32,900 bases of DNA from NCBI GenBank assembly GCA_007129255.1, contig SKVW01000131.1, forward strand, positions 1-32,900. The letters run 5' to 3'. Below the pieces are notes generated by a model. That model did not search any database. It worked only from the letters and a program-made list of their open reading frames with translations, and was not told the DNA's origin. Shown piece by piece: positions 16,540-25,106 of the stretch (position 1 is the first letter of the stretch; the number at the start of each line of letters is the position of its first letter). The stretch comes from Bacteroidales bacterium. GTDB taxonomy: Bacteria > Bacteroidota > Bacteroidia > Bacteroidales > UBA7960. Position numbers and translations under genes: made by a program.

Positions 16540-18147
16540 ATGTCAGAATCAACCAAAAGCAATCACACAAGTTTCCTTGAATACAAGGGAAAATACAGGG
16601 GCATACTGGGTTGGATATTATCTACTGACCATAAGCGCATTGGGTTGCTGTATTTGTATACCATGCTGGTTTTCTTTTCAGTGGCCGCCATTCTGGGCTT
16701 GCTGATGAAAATACAACTTATTGCTCCCGGGCATACCATCATGGGGCCGGCCACATACAATGCCATGTTTACCATGCATGGGATAATCATGATATTTATC
16801 ATTGTGGTACCGGGATTACCCGCTGTTTTCGGCAACTTTTTCCTTCCCCTGATGATCGGAGCCAAGGATGTGGCCTTTCCAAAATTAAACCTGGCTTCAT
16901 GGTGGATTTATGTGATCGGTATCCTGATTGTACTGACTTCCCAGTTTTTGGGTGATGGTCCTCCCGATACCGGTTGGACCTTTTATGCCCCTTACAGCTT
17001 TCAGACCCCGGCCAATATCGTTCCTGCCCTTGTAGGGGCATTTGTGCTTGGTTTTTCCTCCATTCTTACCGGTATCAACTTTGTGGTGACAATCCACCGG
17101 TTGCGGACTCCCGGCATGACCTGGTTTAAAATGCCGTTATTCCCCTGGACCCTTTATGCCACTGCATGGATCCAGATCCTTGCCACTCCGGTAATTGGCA
17201 TCACCCTGCTGCTTACGGTAATGGAACGCACTTTGGGCGTTGGTATTTTTGATCCCGCCCTTGGGGGAGATCCCATTCTTTACCAGCACCTGTTTTGGAT
17301 TTATTCGCACCCTGCAGTATATATCATGATTTTGCCGGGTTTAGGAGTGATCAGTGAAATCATACCTGTTTTTTCCAGGAAGCGTATATTCGGGTACAAG
17401 GCCATTGTCCTTTCTTCTCTTGCCATTGCATTTGTGGGCTATTTTGTATGGGGGCACCACATGTTTACGTCGGGGATGAGCGGAAGAGCCTTATTTGCTT
17501 TCAGCTTCCTTACTTTTTTGGTAGCCATACCGTCTGCCGTTAAAGTGTTTAACTGGGTGGCCACCATGTATAAAGGCTCACTGATATTTCAAACCCCGTT
17601 TTTCTGGGCGGTATCTTTTATTTTCGTGTTTATGATTGGAGGGTTCAGCGGCCTCACCCTCGGCTCTTTGGCCACCAACGTGCATTTGCACGATACCCAC
17701 TTTGTAGTGGCACACTTCCATTTTATTGTTTTTGGAGGGACCGGCTTTTCATTCCTGGCAGCAATCCATTATTGGTTTCCCAAAATGTTTGGACGTATGT
17801 TTGATGCCAGCTGGGCCAACATCGGATGGGTGGTATTTTTTGCCGGCTTTCTTACCCTATATTTGCCCATGTTCTCCCTTGGCATCATGGGCATGCCCAG
17901 AAGATACTACGATTACCTTCCTGAGTTTCACGCAGCCAACATCCTGTCTTCTCTTGGAGCCATGCTGATGATTGCCGGGGCCATGATCATCATTGTCAAT
18001 CTTGTGCGATCCGCAAGGTATGGCAAAAAAACCAACGAAAAGAATCCCTGGGGTGGGAAAACCTTGGAATGGCAGGCCGATACCCCTCCCACCCTGGAAA
18101 ACTGGGAAGAAATTCCGGAAGTAACTGAAAAACCATACGAATACTAA
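16540..18147 (+). CDS. ctaD: Cytochrome c oxidase subunit I, A2-type (caa3) haem-copper oxidase
   Basis: Catalytic 535-residue subunit with about 12 helices; reduces O2 to water at the haem a3-CuB centre. Ligands seen: H80 (TMHGIIMIF) and H394 for low-spin haem, H392 for haem a3 (AHFHF), and H257, H306 and H307 for CuB (YSHPAVY, GHHMF). Y261 is placed for the His-Tyr cross-link. The helix VI motif is YSHPAVY rather than xGHPEVY, which places it in the A2 subfamily that uses Tyr-Ser instead of Glu at the end of the D-channel, as in Rhodothermus and Thermus caa3 enzymes. Lies 23 bp after sco and 11 bp before ctaE. Confidence 0.97.
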   Translation: MSESTKSNHTSFLEYKGKYRGILGWILSTDHKRIGLLYLYTMLVFFSVAAILGLLMKIQLIAPGHTIMGPATYNAMFTMHGIIMIFIIVVPGLPAVFGNFFLPLMIGAKDVAFPKLNLASWWIYVIGILIVLTSQFLGDGPPDTGWTFYAPYSFQTPANIVPALVGAFVLGFSSILTGINFVVTIHRLRTPGMTWFKMPLFPWTLYATAWIQILATPVIGITLLLTVMERTLGVGIFDPALGGDPILYQHLFWIYSHPAVYIMILPGLGVISEIIPVFSRKRIFGYKAIVLSSLAIAFVGYFVWGHHMFTSGMSGRALFAFSFLTFLVAIPSAVKVFNWVATMYKGSLIFQTPFFWAVSFIFVFMIGGFSGLTLGSLATNVHLHDTHFVVAHFHFIVFGGTGFSFLAAIHYWFPKMFGRMFDASWANIGWVVFFAGFLTLYLPMFSLGIMGMPRRYYDYLPEFHAANILSSLGAMLMIAGAMIIIVNLVRSARYGKKTNEKNPWGGKTLEWQADTPPTLENWEEIPEVTEKPYEY

Positions 18148-18158
18148 TAATTGCAAAG

Positions 18159-18776
18159 ATGGAAAAAAACGCAGAACATACGCATGTGCACCGCGATGAT
18201 GAAGGCGATAAGCTGGGCATGTGGTTGTTTATATTCACCGAACTCCTTTTGTTCGGTATGCTGTTTCTGATATACGCAGTTTACAGGTATCGCAACCCCG
18301 TGGCCTTTCAGTTAGGAGGAGAAGAGGTGGATGTTTTTATCGGCACCCTGAACACCGTATTGCTGCTCGTTAGCAGTGCAACAGTTGCTATGTCCATTTC
18401 CGCCATTCAAAAGGGGCTGAAAAAACATGCCCTTGTTTTTCTGGGGATTACCCTTTTAATAGCCTTGGTTTTTCTTGTAAACAAATATTTTGAATGGGGC
18501 GCAAAGATTGAGTATGGGTTTTACCCTGGTGGAGAAGCCCTGTTGGAGCTAGGACATGGCACCATATTATTTTTCGGACTTTATTATGTAATGACCGGAA
18601 TCCATGCCCTGCACATTCTCATCGGAATCGGCTTGTTTATTTATGTATTTCAGCAGATCAGGGCCGATAAGATACACAGCACAGATTACATCTGGCTGGA
18701 AAACACAGGACTTTACTGGCACCTTGTGGACATTATCTGGATATTCCTTTTCCCATTGTTTTACTTAATTCATTAA
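18159..18776 (+). CDS. ctaE: Cytochrome c oxidase subunit III
   Basis: A 205-residue five-helix subunit III of the short bacterial type. Motifs: KLGMWLFIFTELLLFG at the first helix, TVLLLVSSATVAMS, the FEWGAKIEYGFYPGG loop, GHGTILFFGLYYVMTGIHALH, and YWHLVDIIWIFLFPLFY at the C terminus, all typical of family members. A His-rich N terminus (HTHVHRDDEGD) precedes the first helix. It stabilises subunit I and keeps the D-channel active. 12 bp separate it from the following subunit IV gene. Confidence 0.95.
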   Translation: MEKNAEHTHVHRDDEGDKLGMWLFIFTELLLFGMLFLIYAVYRYRNPVAFQLGGEEVDVFIGTLNTVLLLVSSATVAMSISAIQKGLKKHALVFLGITLLIALVFLVNKYFEWGAKIEYGFYPGGEALLELGHGTILFFGLYYVMTGIHALHILIGIGLFIYVFQQIRADKIHSTDYIWLENTGLYWHLVDIIWIFLFPLFYLIH

Positions 18777-18788
18777 AAGAACCCGATC

Positions 18789-19073
18789 ATGAGCCAGGAA
18801 AAATCACATATCAGCAGCTATCAGTCCCATGTTTTTGTTTTGTTAGCTTTGCTTGCGCTCACGGCTATAAGTGTGGCAGTAACCACACTGGAACTGGGGA
18901 GGCTTGACACCCTGGTGGCCATGCTCATTGCCGCTACCAAAGCAGCCATTGTGCTGGTTTGGTTTATGCATTTAAAATTCGACAATAAGCTATACGCTAT
19001 TTTTACCGTGTTGGTACTTGTTGTATTTTTACTGGTACTTTATGTTACCTTTTTTGATTATTCATACAGATAA
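18789..19073 (+). CDS. ctaF: Cytochrome c oxidase subunit IV (prokaryotic, CtaF/CyoD-like)
   Basis: A small 94-residue membrane protein with three helices (about 13-30, 38-57, 65-89). The central VAMLIAATKAAIVLVWFMHLKFD segment is the hallmark of bacterial subunit IV. It has an assembly or stability role within the oxidase and no cofactor. Gaps of 12 bp and 9 bp to its neighbours indicate cotranscription. Confidence 0.93.
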   Translation: MSQEKSHISSYQSHVFVLLALLALTAISVAVTTLELGRLDTLVAMLIAATKAAIVLVWFMHLKFDNKLYAIFTVLVLVVFLLVLYVTFFDYSYR

Positions 19074-19082
19074 ACTTGAAAT

Positions 19083-20024
19083 ATGATCTCAGGAGCTTCA
19101 ACATTTGTAGAAGGAGTTGACAACGCCTTTCTTTTCATCATGGTGATAAGCTTTTTCTTCTTGATCGGTATCACTCTGACCATCCTGGTATTTTTGATTC
19201 GCTATAACCACAAAAAAAATCCAAAGCCCACCCAGGTAAAAGACAGTGTAGCGCTGGAAATAACCTGGACCGTTATTCCGCTGATCCTGGTAATGGGAAT
19301 GTTTTATTATGGCTATGTGGGGTGGATACCCATGAAAAGACCCCCGGATGAAGGTGTGGTGGTAACTGCCAATGCCCGCATGTGGAGCTTTTCGTTCCGT
19401 TACGAAAACGGCAGGGTATCGGATAAGCTCTACGTTCCAAAGGACACGGCCGTGATCATTAATCTGAATGCACTGGATGTGCTTCACTCTTTTTATATTC
19501 CGGCTTTTCGCATCAAAGAAGACATGGTTCCGGGACTCGTAAATAACCGCACCTGGTTTGAAGCCACCAAAACAGGAACTTACAATATTTTTTGTGCTGA
19601 ATACTGCGGTTTACAGCACTCCTACATGATAAGCGAGGTGGTGGTAATGGAGCCCGAAGAGTTCTGGGAGTGGTACCATGACCCCGATGCCATGGTAATG
19701 GAAGTACCCGATGATGCCGATCCTGTCCTTTTAGGGAGACAAATTGTTGAAAGGCAGGGTTGCGTGGCCTGCCATTCACTGGATGGCAGCACCGTTGTCG
19801 GGCCGACCTTTAAAGGCCGTTTTGGTGAAACCATCACGGTAATGACCCAGGGAGAAGAACGGGAGATCGTTTATGACGAAGAATACGTAAAGCGTTCCAT
19901 ATACGAACCGGATTACGACATCACTGAAGGTTTCCGGGCCGGGCAAATGCTTTCTTATGAAGGAGAGATTTCGGAACAGGAAATTGAATTTATCGTTGAG
20001 TTCCTCAAGTCCCTGAATGAGTAA
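19083..20024 (+). CDS. ctaC: Cytochrome c oxidase subunit II fused to cytochrome c (caa3 type)
   Basis: A 313-residue subunit: two N-terminal helices (about 14-38 and 60-80), a periplasmic cupredoxin domain with the complete CuA set (H135, C171, E173, C175, H179, M182 in CAEYCGLQHSYM), then a fused class I cytochrome c domain with CVACH (227-231) and likely axial M289 in AGQMLSY. The fused haem receives electrons directly from ActE, consistent with an ACIII-caa3 supercomplex. It has no classic cleavable signal; the N terminus MISGASTFVEGVDN resembles other ACIII-linked caa3 subunits. Placing subunit II last of the oxidase genes departs from the common II-I-III-IV order. Its 3' end overlaps ctaB by 8 bp. 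Confidence 0.96.
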   Translation: MISGASTFVEGVDNAFLFIMVISFFFLIGITLTILVFLIRYNHKKNPKPTQVKDSVALEITWTVIPLILVMGMFYYGYVGWIPMKRPPDEGVVVTANARMWSFSFRYENGRVSDKLYVPKDTAVIINLNALDVLHSFYIPAFRIKEDMVPGLVNNRTWFEATKTGTYNIFCAEYCGLQHSYMISEVVVMEPEEFWEWYHDPDAMVMEVPDDADPVLLGRQIVERQGCVACHSLDGSTVVGPTFKGRFGETITVMTQGEEREIVYDEEYVKRSIYEPDYDITEGFRAGQMLSYEGEISEQEIEFIVEFLKSLNE

Positions 20025-20889
20025 AACAGGAATTTTTTTATTTTTTCTTCCCTATCTGCAGCTGGCCAAGCCGAAAATCACCTTCCCTGTTACTCTTTCG
20101 GCATTGACAGGTTTCCTGCTTTACCAGGGAGCCTTTTCACCTTCATGGCTTGCTTTGGCAGTTGGCGTTTTCCTTATGGCCGCGGGCTCATCTTGCATCA
20201 ACCAGTTGCAGGAATTCCGTCTTGACCGTATGATGGCCCGCACCCGAAACCGTCCTATCCCTTCCAAAAAGGTATCTCCTTTGAGTGCATCCATACTGTC
20301 GGGAATTTTCAGCATTAGCGGTTTTGTGATTCTTTGGTTGTTTACCTCATCCTTGTCTGCCTTTATTGGTTTTGTTACCCTGGCCTGGTACAATGGTGTT
20401 TATACTTTTTTGAAGCGGCTGACGGCTTTTGCCGTGGTTCCCGGTTCGCTTGTCGGCGCCCTCCCCCCGATTATCGGCTGGACAGCCGCCGGGGGCCAGA
20501 TCTGGCACCCATCAATTCTGCTGGTGGCCTTTTTCTTTTTTATCGGTCAGATCCCTCATTTCTGGCTTATCATCTTGCGTTACGACAAAGAATACCGGAT
20601 GGCAGGTTTTCCCGTGCTCAGCGACCTGTTAAGTTACCAACAGATCTTCCGGCTTACTTTTGTATGGGTAGTAGCTACGGTTTTATCCGGCTTGATGTTG
20701 GTTTATTTTAAAATCATCACCCTGCTGCCTGCCATAACAATGCTTTTCGTTGCCTCCTTCCTGCTCCTGTTTTATTTTGTTGTCTGGCTGCGCCGGGCAA
20801 AGGAAAAAGAAAAGTTAAAGGCTTTTGTTTTTATTAATTCCTATTACCTCCTGGTCATGATCCTGATCATCATAAGCAGTCTGCTTTGA
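20017..20889 (+). CDS. ctaB: Protoheme IX farnesyltransferase (haem O synthase), UbiA superfamily
   Basis: A 290-residue polytopic prenyltransferase that adds farnesyl to haem B to make haem O, the precursor of the haem A needed by CtaD. The first polyprenyl-diphosphate motif is N62-QLQE66-FRLD70 followed by RMMARTRNRPIP, which is characteristic of CyoE/CtaB; the usual NDxxDxxxD reads NQxxExxxD here. The second motif region is YDKEYRMAGFPVL, also typical of CyoE. Eight or nine hydrophobic helices are visible. The start ATG lies inside the ctaC end (8-bp overlap). No haem A synthase gene (ctaA) is present in the window, so it must be elsewhere if haem A is made. Confidence 0.9.
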   Translation: MSKTGIFLFFLPYLQLAKPKITFPVTLSALTGFLLYQGAFSPSWLALAVGVFLMAAGSSCINQLQEFRLDRMMARTRNRPIPSKKVSPLSASILSGIFSISGFVILWLFTSSLSAFIGFVTLAWYNGVYTFLKRLTAFAVVPGSLVGALPPIIGWTAAGGQIWHPSILLVAFFFFIGQIPHFWLIILRYDKEYRMAGFPVLSDLLSYQQIFRLTFVWVVATVLSGLMLVYFKIITLLPAITMLFVASFLLLFYFVVWLRRAKEKEKLKAFVFINSYYLLVMILIIISSLL

Positions 20890-20925
20890 TAATCCCAGTC
20901 AGGAAAAATCTTCATGAGTAAAACT

Positions 20926-20972
20926 AAAAAAATCCTGCATCAATCAAACATTAGAGGCTGACTGATGCAGGA
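20926..20972 (-). terminator. Terminator of hppA, possibly also ending the respiratory operon
   Basis: A 10-bp perfect stem TCCTGCATCA (20933-20942) / TGATGCAGGA (20963-20972) with a 20-nt loop. On the minus strand it is followed by seven T (complement of 20926-20932), fitting rho-independent termination of hppA. On the plus strand the hairpin lacks a U-tract; no better terminator follows ctaB. Confidence 0.75.
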
Positions 20973-21003
20973 AAAAGAAAATTAAAAAAAAGCGGCGTAA
21001 CCT

Positions 21004-23205
21004 TTAAAACGCAGATCCGGCCAAAACCAGTGCTACAATGGAAACCAGTTTCAGCAGGATATTCAGTGAAGGCCCGGCGGTGTCCTTTAACGGATCACCA
21101 ACGGTATCGCCCACCACTGATGCCTTATGTGCTTCACTTCCTTTACCATATTCTACTCCGTTGTGGGTAATCCCTTTTTCAATTAATTTTTTGGCGTTAT
21201 CCCAGGAGCCACCGGCATTGGATTGCAAAATAGCCAGCAACACACCCGATACCGTTACCCCCGCAAGAAGACCTGCCAGGGCTTCGGCGCCAAGGGTCAG
21301 GCCAACGATAACGGGAACTGCTACGGCTATTACCCCGGGTAAGATCATTTGGCGAAGCGCCGCTTTGGTGGAAATGGTTACACAACGCTGATAATCGGGG
21401 GTTCCTTCTGCAGCATCCATGGTTTCACGATCTTCCTTACTCCAGTCTTTCTGCTCTTTACCCTGGTTTTTCTTCAACACTTTTAAAGCCTTATTTAAAG
21501 GTTCAATGGTTTTGAATTGGTTTCTCACTTCTTCGATCATTGATTGTGCAGCCTCACTTACAGCTTTAATGGTCAATGCAGAAAAAACATAAGGAAGCAA
21601 TGCCCCAACAAATACGGCGGCAATCACTACTGCTTCCGATACATCGATAATGGTGATGTTAGCTGCGGTCATATAGGCTCCAAACAATGCCAAAGCGGTA
21701 AGGGCGGCAGAACCGATGGCAAATCCTTTTCCAATAGCGGCAGTGGTATTTCCCACAGCGTCCAGCTTATCGGTTCTTTCCCTCACCTCCGGGGGCAGTT
21801 CGGCCATTTCGGCTATACCACCGGCATTGTCAGAAACAGGGCCGTAAGCATCTACTGAAAGCTGGATCCCAAGATTGGCAAGCATACCCACGGCGGCAAT
21901 AGCAATACCATACAGCCCGGCAAGATGGAATACCAAAACAATGGTGACCGCAATGGTCAAAATGGGAATAATGGTAGAAAGCATGCCGATACCCAAACCT
22001 GAAATAATGTTGGTAGCCGCGCCGGAAGTGGATTGTTTGGCAATGATCTTAACAGGCAGATAGTTGGTACCGGTAAAAAATTCGGTAGAAAAGCCAATGA
22101 TTAAACCGGCTGCCAATCCAATGATAGCAGCATAGAACACATTGATTGCAAGTATTTCACGCTCAATACCCCCATAAAGCATATCGGTAAAAGTAAGGCT
22201 GGAAGGCAATACATTTATGATGATAAAATAGGAAAATATGATCATCAGAACAGCCGATACCAGCTCTCCGATGTTGAGCCCGGTTTGAGGGTTTCCTCCT
22301 TCTTTCACATTCACAAAAAAGGTTCCCACCATAGATGCAATGATCCCTGCCCCGGCAAGGAATAAAGGCAGGAGCACTGGTGAAAGTCCGCTAAAGGCAT
22401 CGGTATAGGTTCCTGCCTGGTAGCCTGTAAGAAAAATAGCTCCTAGCACCATGGCAGCAATAATTGATCCCACATAAGATTCAAACAGATCGGCCCCCAT
22501 TCCGGCCACATCACCAACATTATCTCCAACGTTGTCGGCCACGGTGGCAGGATTCAGGGGGTGGTCCTCAGGAATGCCCGATTCAACCTTACCGACAAGG
22601 TCGGCTCCAACATCGGCGGCTTTGGTAAAAATACCCCCTCCTACCCTTGCAAAAAGTGCAATGGAAGAAGCTCCGAAAGAATAACCGGTCACTACAGTGA
22701 GGACTTTATTAACGGTAAGGTAGTCTCCTGTGCCAAACAAAAAGGAATAAAAAATAAAAAGCAGGCTTAACCCAAGAATCCCAAGCCCGACCACACTGAG
22801 GCCCATTACACTACCTCCGGCAAAAGCCACTTTCAGGGCCCTTGCAAGGCTTGTTTCTGCTGCGTGGGTGGTCCGCACATTGGCTTTGGTAGCAATACGC
22901 AACCCGATATATCCGGCAAGGCCGGAGGACAAGGCACCCATCACAAATGAAAAAGCCACCAGTGGATGGGATTGTTCCGTGCCGGTGGCTAATGCTAATA
23001 ATACCGCTATGGATATCACAAAGATCGAGAGTATCTTATACTCAGCCTTTAAAAAGGCCATGGCACCCTGCGAGATAAAGCCCGCGATCTTGATCATTTT
23101 GCCATTGCCTTTAGGCTGTTTTTTTATCCAGGAAACCTGGAAGGCAACAAAAATTATGGCAAGAATACCGATTAAGGGAATTAAGTAAATTAAGAAGTTT
23201 TCCAT
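21004..23205 (-). CDS. hppA: Membrane-bound ion-translocating pyrophosphatase, K+-dependent type
   Basis: A 733-residue, about 16-helix pump that couples PPi hydrolysis to H+ or Na+ export. Catalytic signatures: [11 protein letters not shown] (198-208) with D198, D201 and K205, the Asp-rich [19 protein letters not shown] (224-242), [14 protein letters not shown] (450-463), and C-terminal [14 protein letters not shown]. In [10 protein letters not shown] (485-494) the residue that distinguishes subfamilies is Ala (A489), which predicts K+-dependent hydrolysis. Ion specificity (Na+, H+ or both, as reported for some Bacteroides enzymes) cannot be decided by eye. Transcribed alone: terminator at 20926-20972, and a roughly 360-bp non-coding upstream region with palindromes. 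It would conserve energy from biosynthetic PPi. Confidence 0.96.
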   Translation of the reverse strand: MENFLIYLIPLIGILAIIFVAFQVSWIKKQPKGNGKMIKIAGFISQGAMAFLKAEYKILSIFVISIAVLLALATGTEQSHPLVAFSFVMGALSSGLAGYIGLRIATKANVRTTHAAETSLARALKVAFAGGSVMGLSVVGLGILGLSLLFIFYSFLFGTGDYLTVNKVLTVVTGYSFGASSIALFARVGGGIFTKAADVGADLVGKVESGIPEDHPLNPATVADNVGDNVGDVAGMGADLFESYVGSIIAAMVLGAIFLTGYQAGTYTDAFSGLSPVLLPLFLAGAGIIASMVGTFFVNVKEGGNPQTGLNIGELVSAVLMIIFSYFIIINVLPSSLTFTDMLYGGIEREILAINVFYAAIIGLAAGLIIGFSTEFFTGTNYLPVKIIAKQSTSGAATNIISGLGIGMLSTIIPILTIAVTIVLVFHLAGLYGIAIAAVGMLANLGIQLSVDAYGPVSDNAGGIAEMAELPPEVRERTDKLDAVGNTTAAIGKGFAIGSAALTALALFGAYMTAANITIIDVSEAVVIAAVFVGALLPYVFSALTIKAVSEAAQSMIEEVRNQFKTIEPLNKALKVLKKNQGKEQKDWSKEDRETMDAAEGTPDYQRCVTISTKAALRQMILPGVIAVAVPVIVGLTLGAEALAGLLAGVTVSGVLLAILQSNAGGSWDNAKKLIEKGITHNGVEYGKGSEAHKASVVGDTVGDPLKDTAGPSLNILLKLVSIVALVLAGSAF

Positions 23206-23568
23206 AAGTTTTAATTAAGTGAGTTACAGGTTTTGTTAATTGATTGAAATCGAATCCATATTACTTACTAAAATAATCAAAAAATTGCTTAAAATGATTC
23301 ACCTATCCAAATAGGTAAATTTTACCGAATATAAACCCTTAAGAAAAAAAGGGTTGATTTTGTTATTTTAAAAAACTAAATGCAAGGAGCTTATTACAGA
23401 AACATACCATTAGTTTACATAAATCAAAAAATTATTTTAATGGCATCAATCGGAAAGAACAAATGTAAGAATAAAAAAGTTCAACTGATATGACTAAATT
23501 CATATTTAAGCCCTAAAAAAACCTTGTTCCTGTATAAATTTAATAAAAAAAATAGCCGGAATTGGAAA
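23206..23568. other. Non-coding region upstream of hppA with inverted repeats
   Basis: About 360 A/T-rich bases without a credible gene. Holds a candidate minus-strand -7 element (23460-23467) and, between it and hppA, three inverted repeats: AACCCTT (23334-23340) / AAGGGTT (23349-23355); GGTAAA (23314-23319) / TTTACC (23321-23326); and ACCTAT (23301-23306) / ATAGGT (23311-23316). The last two share GGT and cannot form together. Confidence 0.5.
23460..23467 (-). promoter_or_regulatory. Candidate -7 element for hppA
   Basis: TACATTTG on the minus strand fits TAnnTTTG. A TTG lies only 14 bp further upstream, shorter than usual. If used, hppA would have a leader of about 250 nt containing the inverted repeats. 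Confidence 0.35.
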
Positions 23569-24489
23569 TTATTCCTGGGCTTTTTGCCGGTAATATCTTG
23601 CTTTGCTTTCGTTTTCAAAACGCTGGTAAATGTTTGCAAGATAACTGGCAATACGGGGAGAAGGGTCAATATTATACAGCTTTAAAAGATAGTTCAATGC
23701 AGTGCGAAAATCCTCATTGATCACTTCAAAGGCTTCAAGCAAAATGGCATACTGACGATGGGTGCGGTTTCGCTCATAAGCTTCCATTTCACGGCTGTAG
23801 CGGCTTTCGGCCCTGCGAAAGTATTTTATTCCCAGCCATTCAAGTGCATCTGTATTGTTTTCATTGATTTGCAGCAGTTTTTTTGCCAGGCGGGTGCATT
23901 GTTCGTCATTGCCAAGGGCCTTATTTACGGTAAAATATCCATTGAGAAATGATTCTTTTCTCCTGGTTTCTTCGTCAAGTTCGGGCCATAGATCGTAAGC
24001 CTGTTCCCAGTTCATGCTTTCCACCAGGGTTTCAAAATACCGCCCGCGCATGGCTTCAATTCTTTCTCCATCAGGATATTCATTTACATAAATCTCCAGG
24101 TTGGTTATTTCCCTGGAAAGGTTGTCAATTTCACGGTATCCGTCTGCAAGGGCGGCATAAGTTCGCTCATCGGCTGCATCAGTGTGCCTTGCCCGCTCGA
24201 GGTATTGAAGAGAGAGGGAAGTTTTTTTCAGGTAATAAGCAGACAGACCGGCCCGGTTCAGGGTTTTACCTGACACCTCGTCTTCACGCGCTTCTTTAAG
24301 TTCAATAAGCTGTCGATAATGATCCAGGGCTGCCTGATAATTACCGGCCTCATAGGCTGATTCGCCTTCCTCGCTCAAACGCGTAATTTCACGGGCCGGT
24401 CCACAGCCGGTAAAAGAAAAGATCAGAATAAAAATAGAAATTAAAAATGCTTTCGCAGGATTTATAAGTGATAGAGAAGAAAATGGCAT
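23569..24489 (-). CDS. TPR-like repeat lipoprotein, function unknown
   Basis: A 306-residue protein counted from the ATG at 24489. That start gives a clean lipoprotein signal: PAKAFLISIFILIFSF followed by lipobox FTGC, with lipidated C29. An upstream in-frame ATG at 24552 would put 21 extra residues in front of the signal and is less likely. The mature part is helical with tetratricopeptide-like units, for example GESAYEAGNYQAALDHYRQL and LSAYYLKKTSLSLQYLERA, and a C-terminal YLANIYQRFENESKARYYRQ. No enzymatic motif is seen. The family is likely a Bacteroidota-specific envelope protein; a scaffold role is inference only. A good promoter candidate with an inverted repeat sits directly upstream. 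Confidence 0.8.
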   Translation of the reverse strand: MPFSSLSLINPAKAFLISIFILIFSFTGCGPAREITRLSEEGESAYEAGNYQAALDHYRQLIELKEAREDEVSGKTLNRAGLSAYYLKKTSLSLQYLERARHTDAADERTYAALADGYREIDNLSREITNLEIYVNEYPDGERIEAMRGRYFETLVESMNWEQAYDLWPELDEETRRKESFLNGYFTVNKALGNDEQCTRLAKKLLQINENNTDALEWLGIKYFRRAESRYSREMEAYERNRTHRQYAILLEAFEVINEDFRTALNYLLKLYNIDPSPRIASYLANIYQRFENESKARYYRQKAQE

Positions 24490-24525
24490 TGAATTAAAAC
24501 AGTTTAAGCGTTTTTTAAGAAGTTG

Positions 24526-24552
24526 CAAAAATAAGCATAATTTATTATGCAA
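24526..24552 (-). promoter_or_regulatory. Candidate promoter for the TPR lipoprotein, with operator-like inverted repeat
   Basis: On the minus strand TATTTTTG (24533-24526) is preceded by TTG (24552-24550) with 16 bp between. The spacer is almost entirely an inverted repeat, GCATAA - 4 nt - TTATGC (24535-24550), a suitable position for a repressor site. Confidence 0.5.
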
Positions 24553-24698
24553 AAAATATTCCGAAAATTAACAAGGGAGGTGATCACTGGTTGATAATGA
24601 TGCTATTTTCTGAAGAGAATTAAACAAAACACTTTTCAAATGGGTTAAACAATCAAGTAAGAATAAGACCTATAAAAAAAACCAAAATTTGAAAAGCT

Positions 24699-25013
24699 AT
24701 GAAAACTATAACAAAAGAAGAACTGAAAAAGAAGATGGAAAATAACGAAGTCACTGTAATTGAAGTGCTATCTGAAGACTCCTACAAAAAGGAACACATA
24801 CGCGGAGCCATAAATATTCCTTCGGAAAGGATTGGCAAGGAAGCCCGGGAAAAATTTGATAAGGATGACCCCCTGGTGGTTTACTGCAGTAATTACGATT
24901 GTACTGCCAGCCCTACAGCTGCCAAAAAACTGGAGGATCTTGGATTTACCAATGTTTATGATTACGAAGGCGGAAAAGAAGAATGGAAGCAGGCAGGGCT
25001 GCCCATGGAATAA
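24699..25013 (+). CDS. Single-domain rhodanese-like sulfurtransferase
   Basis: A 104-residue cytoplasmic rhodanese domain: ITKEELKKKM, VIEVLSEDSYKKEHIRGAINIP (the conserved HIxGAxxIP), then the active-site loop C63-SNYDC-TAS after VVYC, and a C-terminal YDYEGGKEEWKQAGLP typical of the fold. The loop carries a second Cys (C68) and lacks the usual CxxGxR pattern, so the preferred substrate may differ from thiosulfate. Likely roles are sulfane-sulfur transfer or sulfide/persulfide handling. Single gene, divergent to the TPR lipoprotein, ending at a strong bidirectional hairpin. Confidence 0.88.
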   Translation: MKTITKEELKKKMENNEVTVIEVLSEDSYKKEHIRGAINIPSERIGKEAREKFDKDDPLVVYCSNYDCTASPTAAKKLEDLGFTNVYDYEGGKEEWKQAGLPME

Positions 25014-25032
25014 CCATCCCCCTTTTTAAATT

Positions 25033-25084
25033 AACCCTTGCTTTTTTGAAAGGCTACCTGCCAATTCAAAAAGCAAGGGTTTTT
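25033..25084. terminator. Strong bidirectional terminator between rhodanese and coiled-coil genes
   Basis: A 17-bp stem with one bulged T: AACCCTTGC plus T-run and GAA (25033-25050) pairs with TTC plus A-run and GCAAGGGTT (25065-25081). The plus strand continues with T (to 25084), and the flanks are A/T-rich on both sides. It serves two convergent genes. Confidence 0.85.
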
Positions 25085-25106
25085 AAATTTAATTCATTCT
25101 GCATTT

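Noticed and set aside
24570-24590. AAGGGAGGTGATCAC resembling the complement of the 16S rRNA 3' end (a super Shine-Dalgarno)
   Set aside because: No start codon at the right distance, no rRNA context, and Bacteroidota rarely use Shine-Dalgarno pairing. Likely chance.
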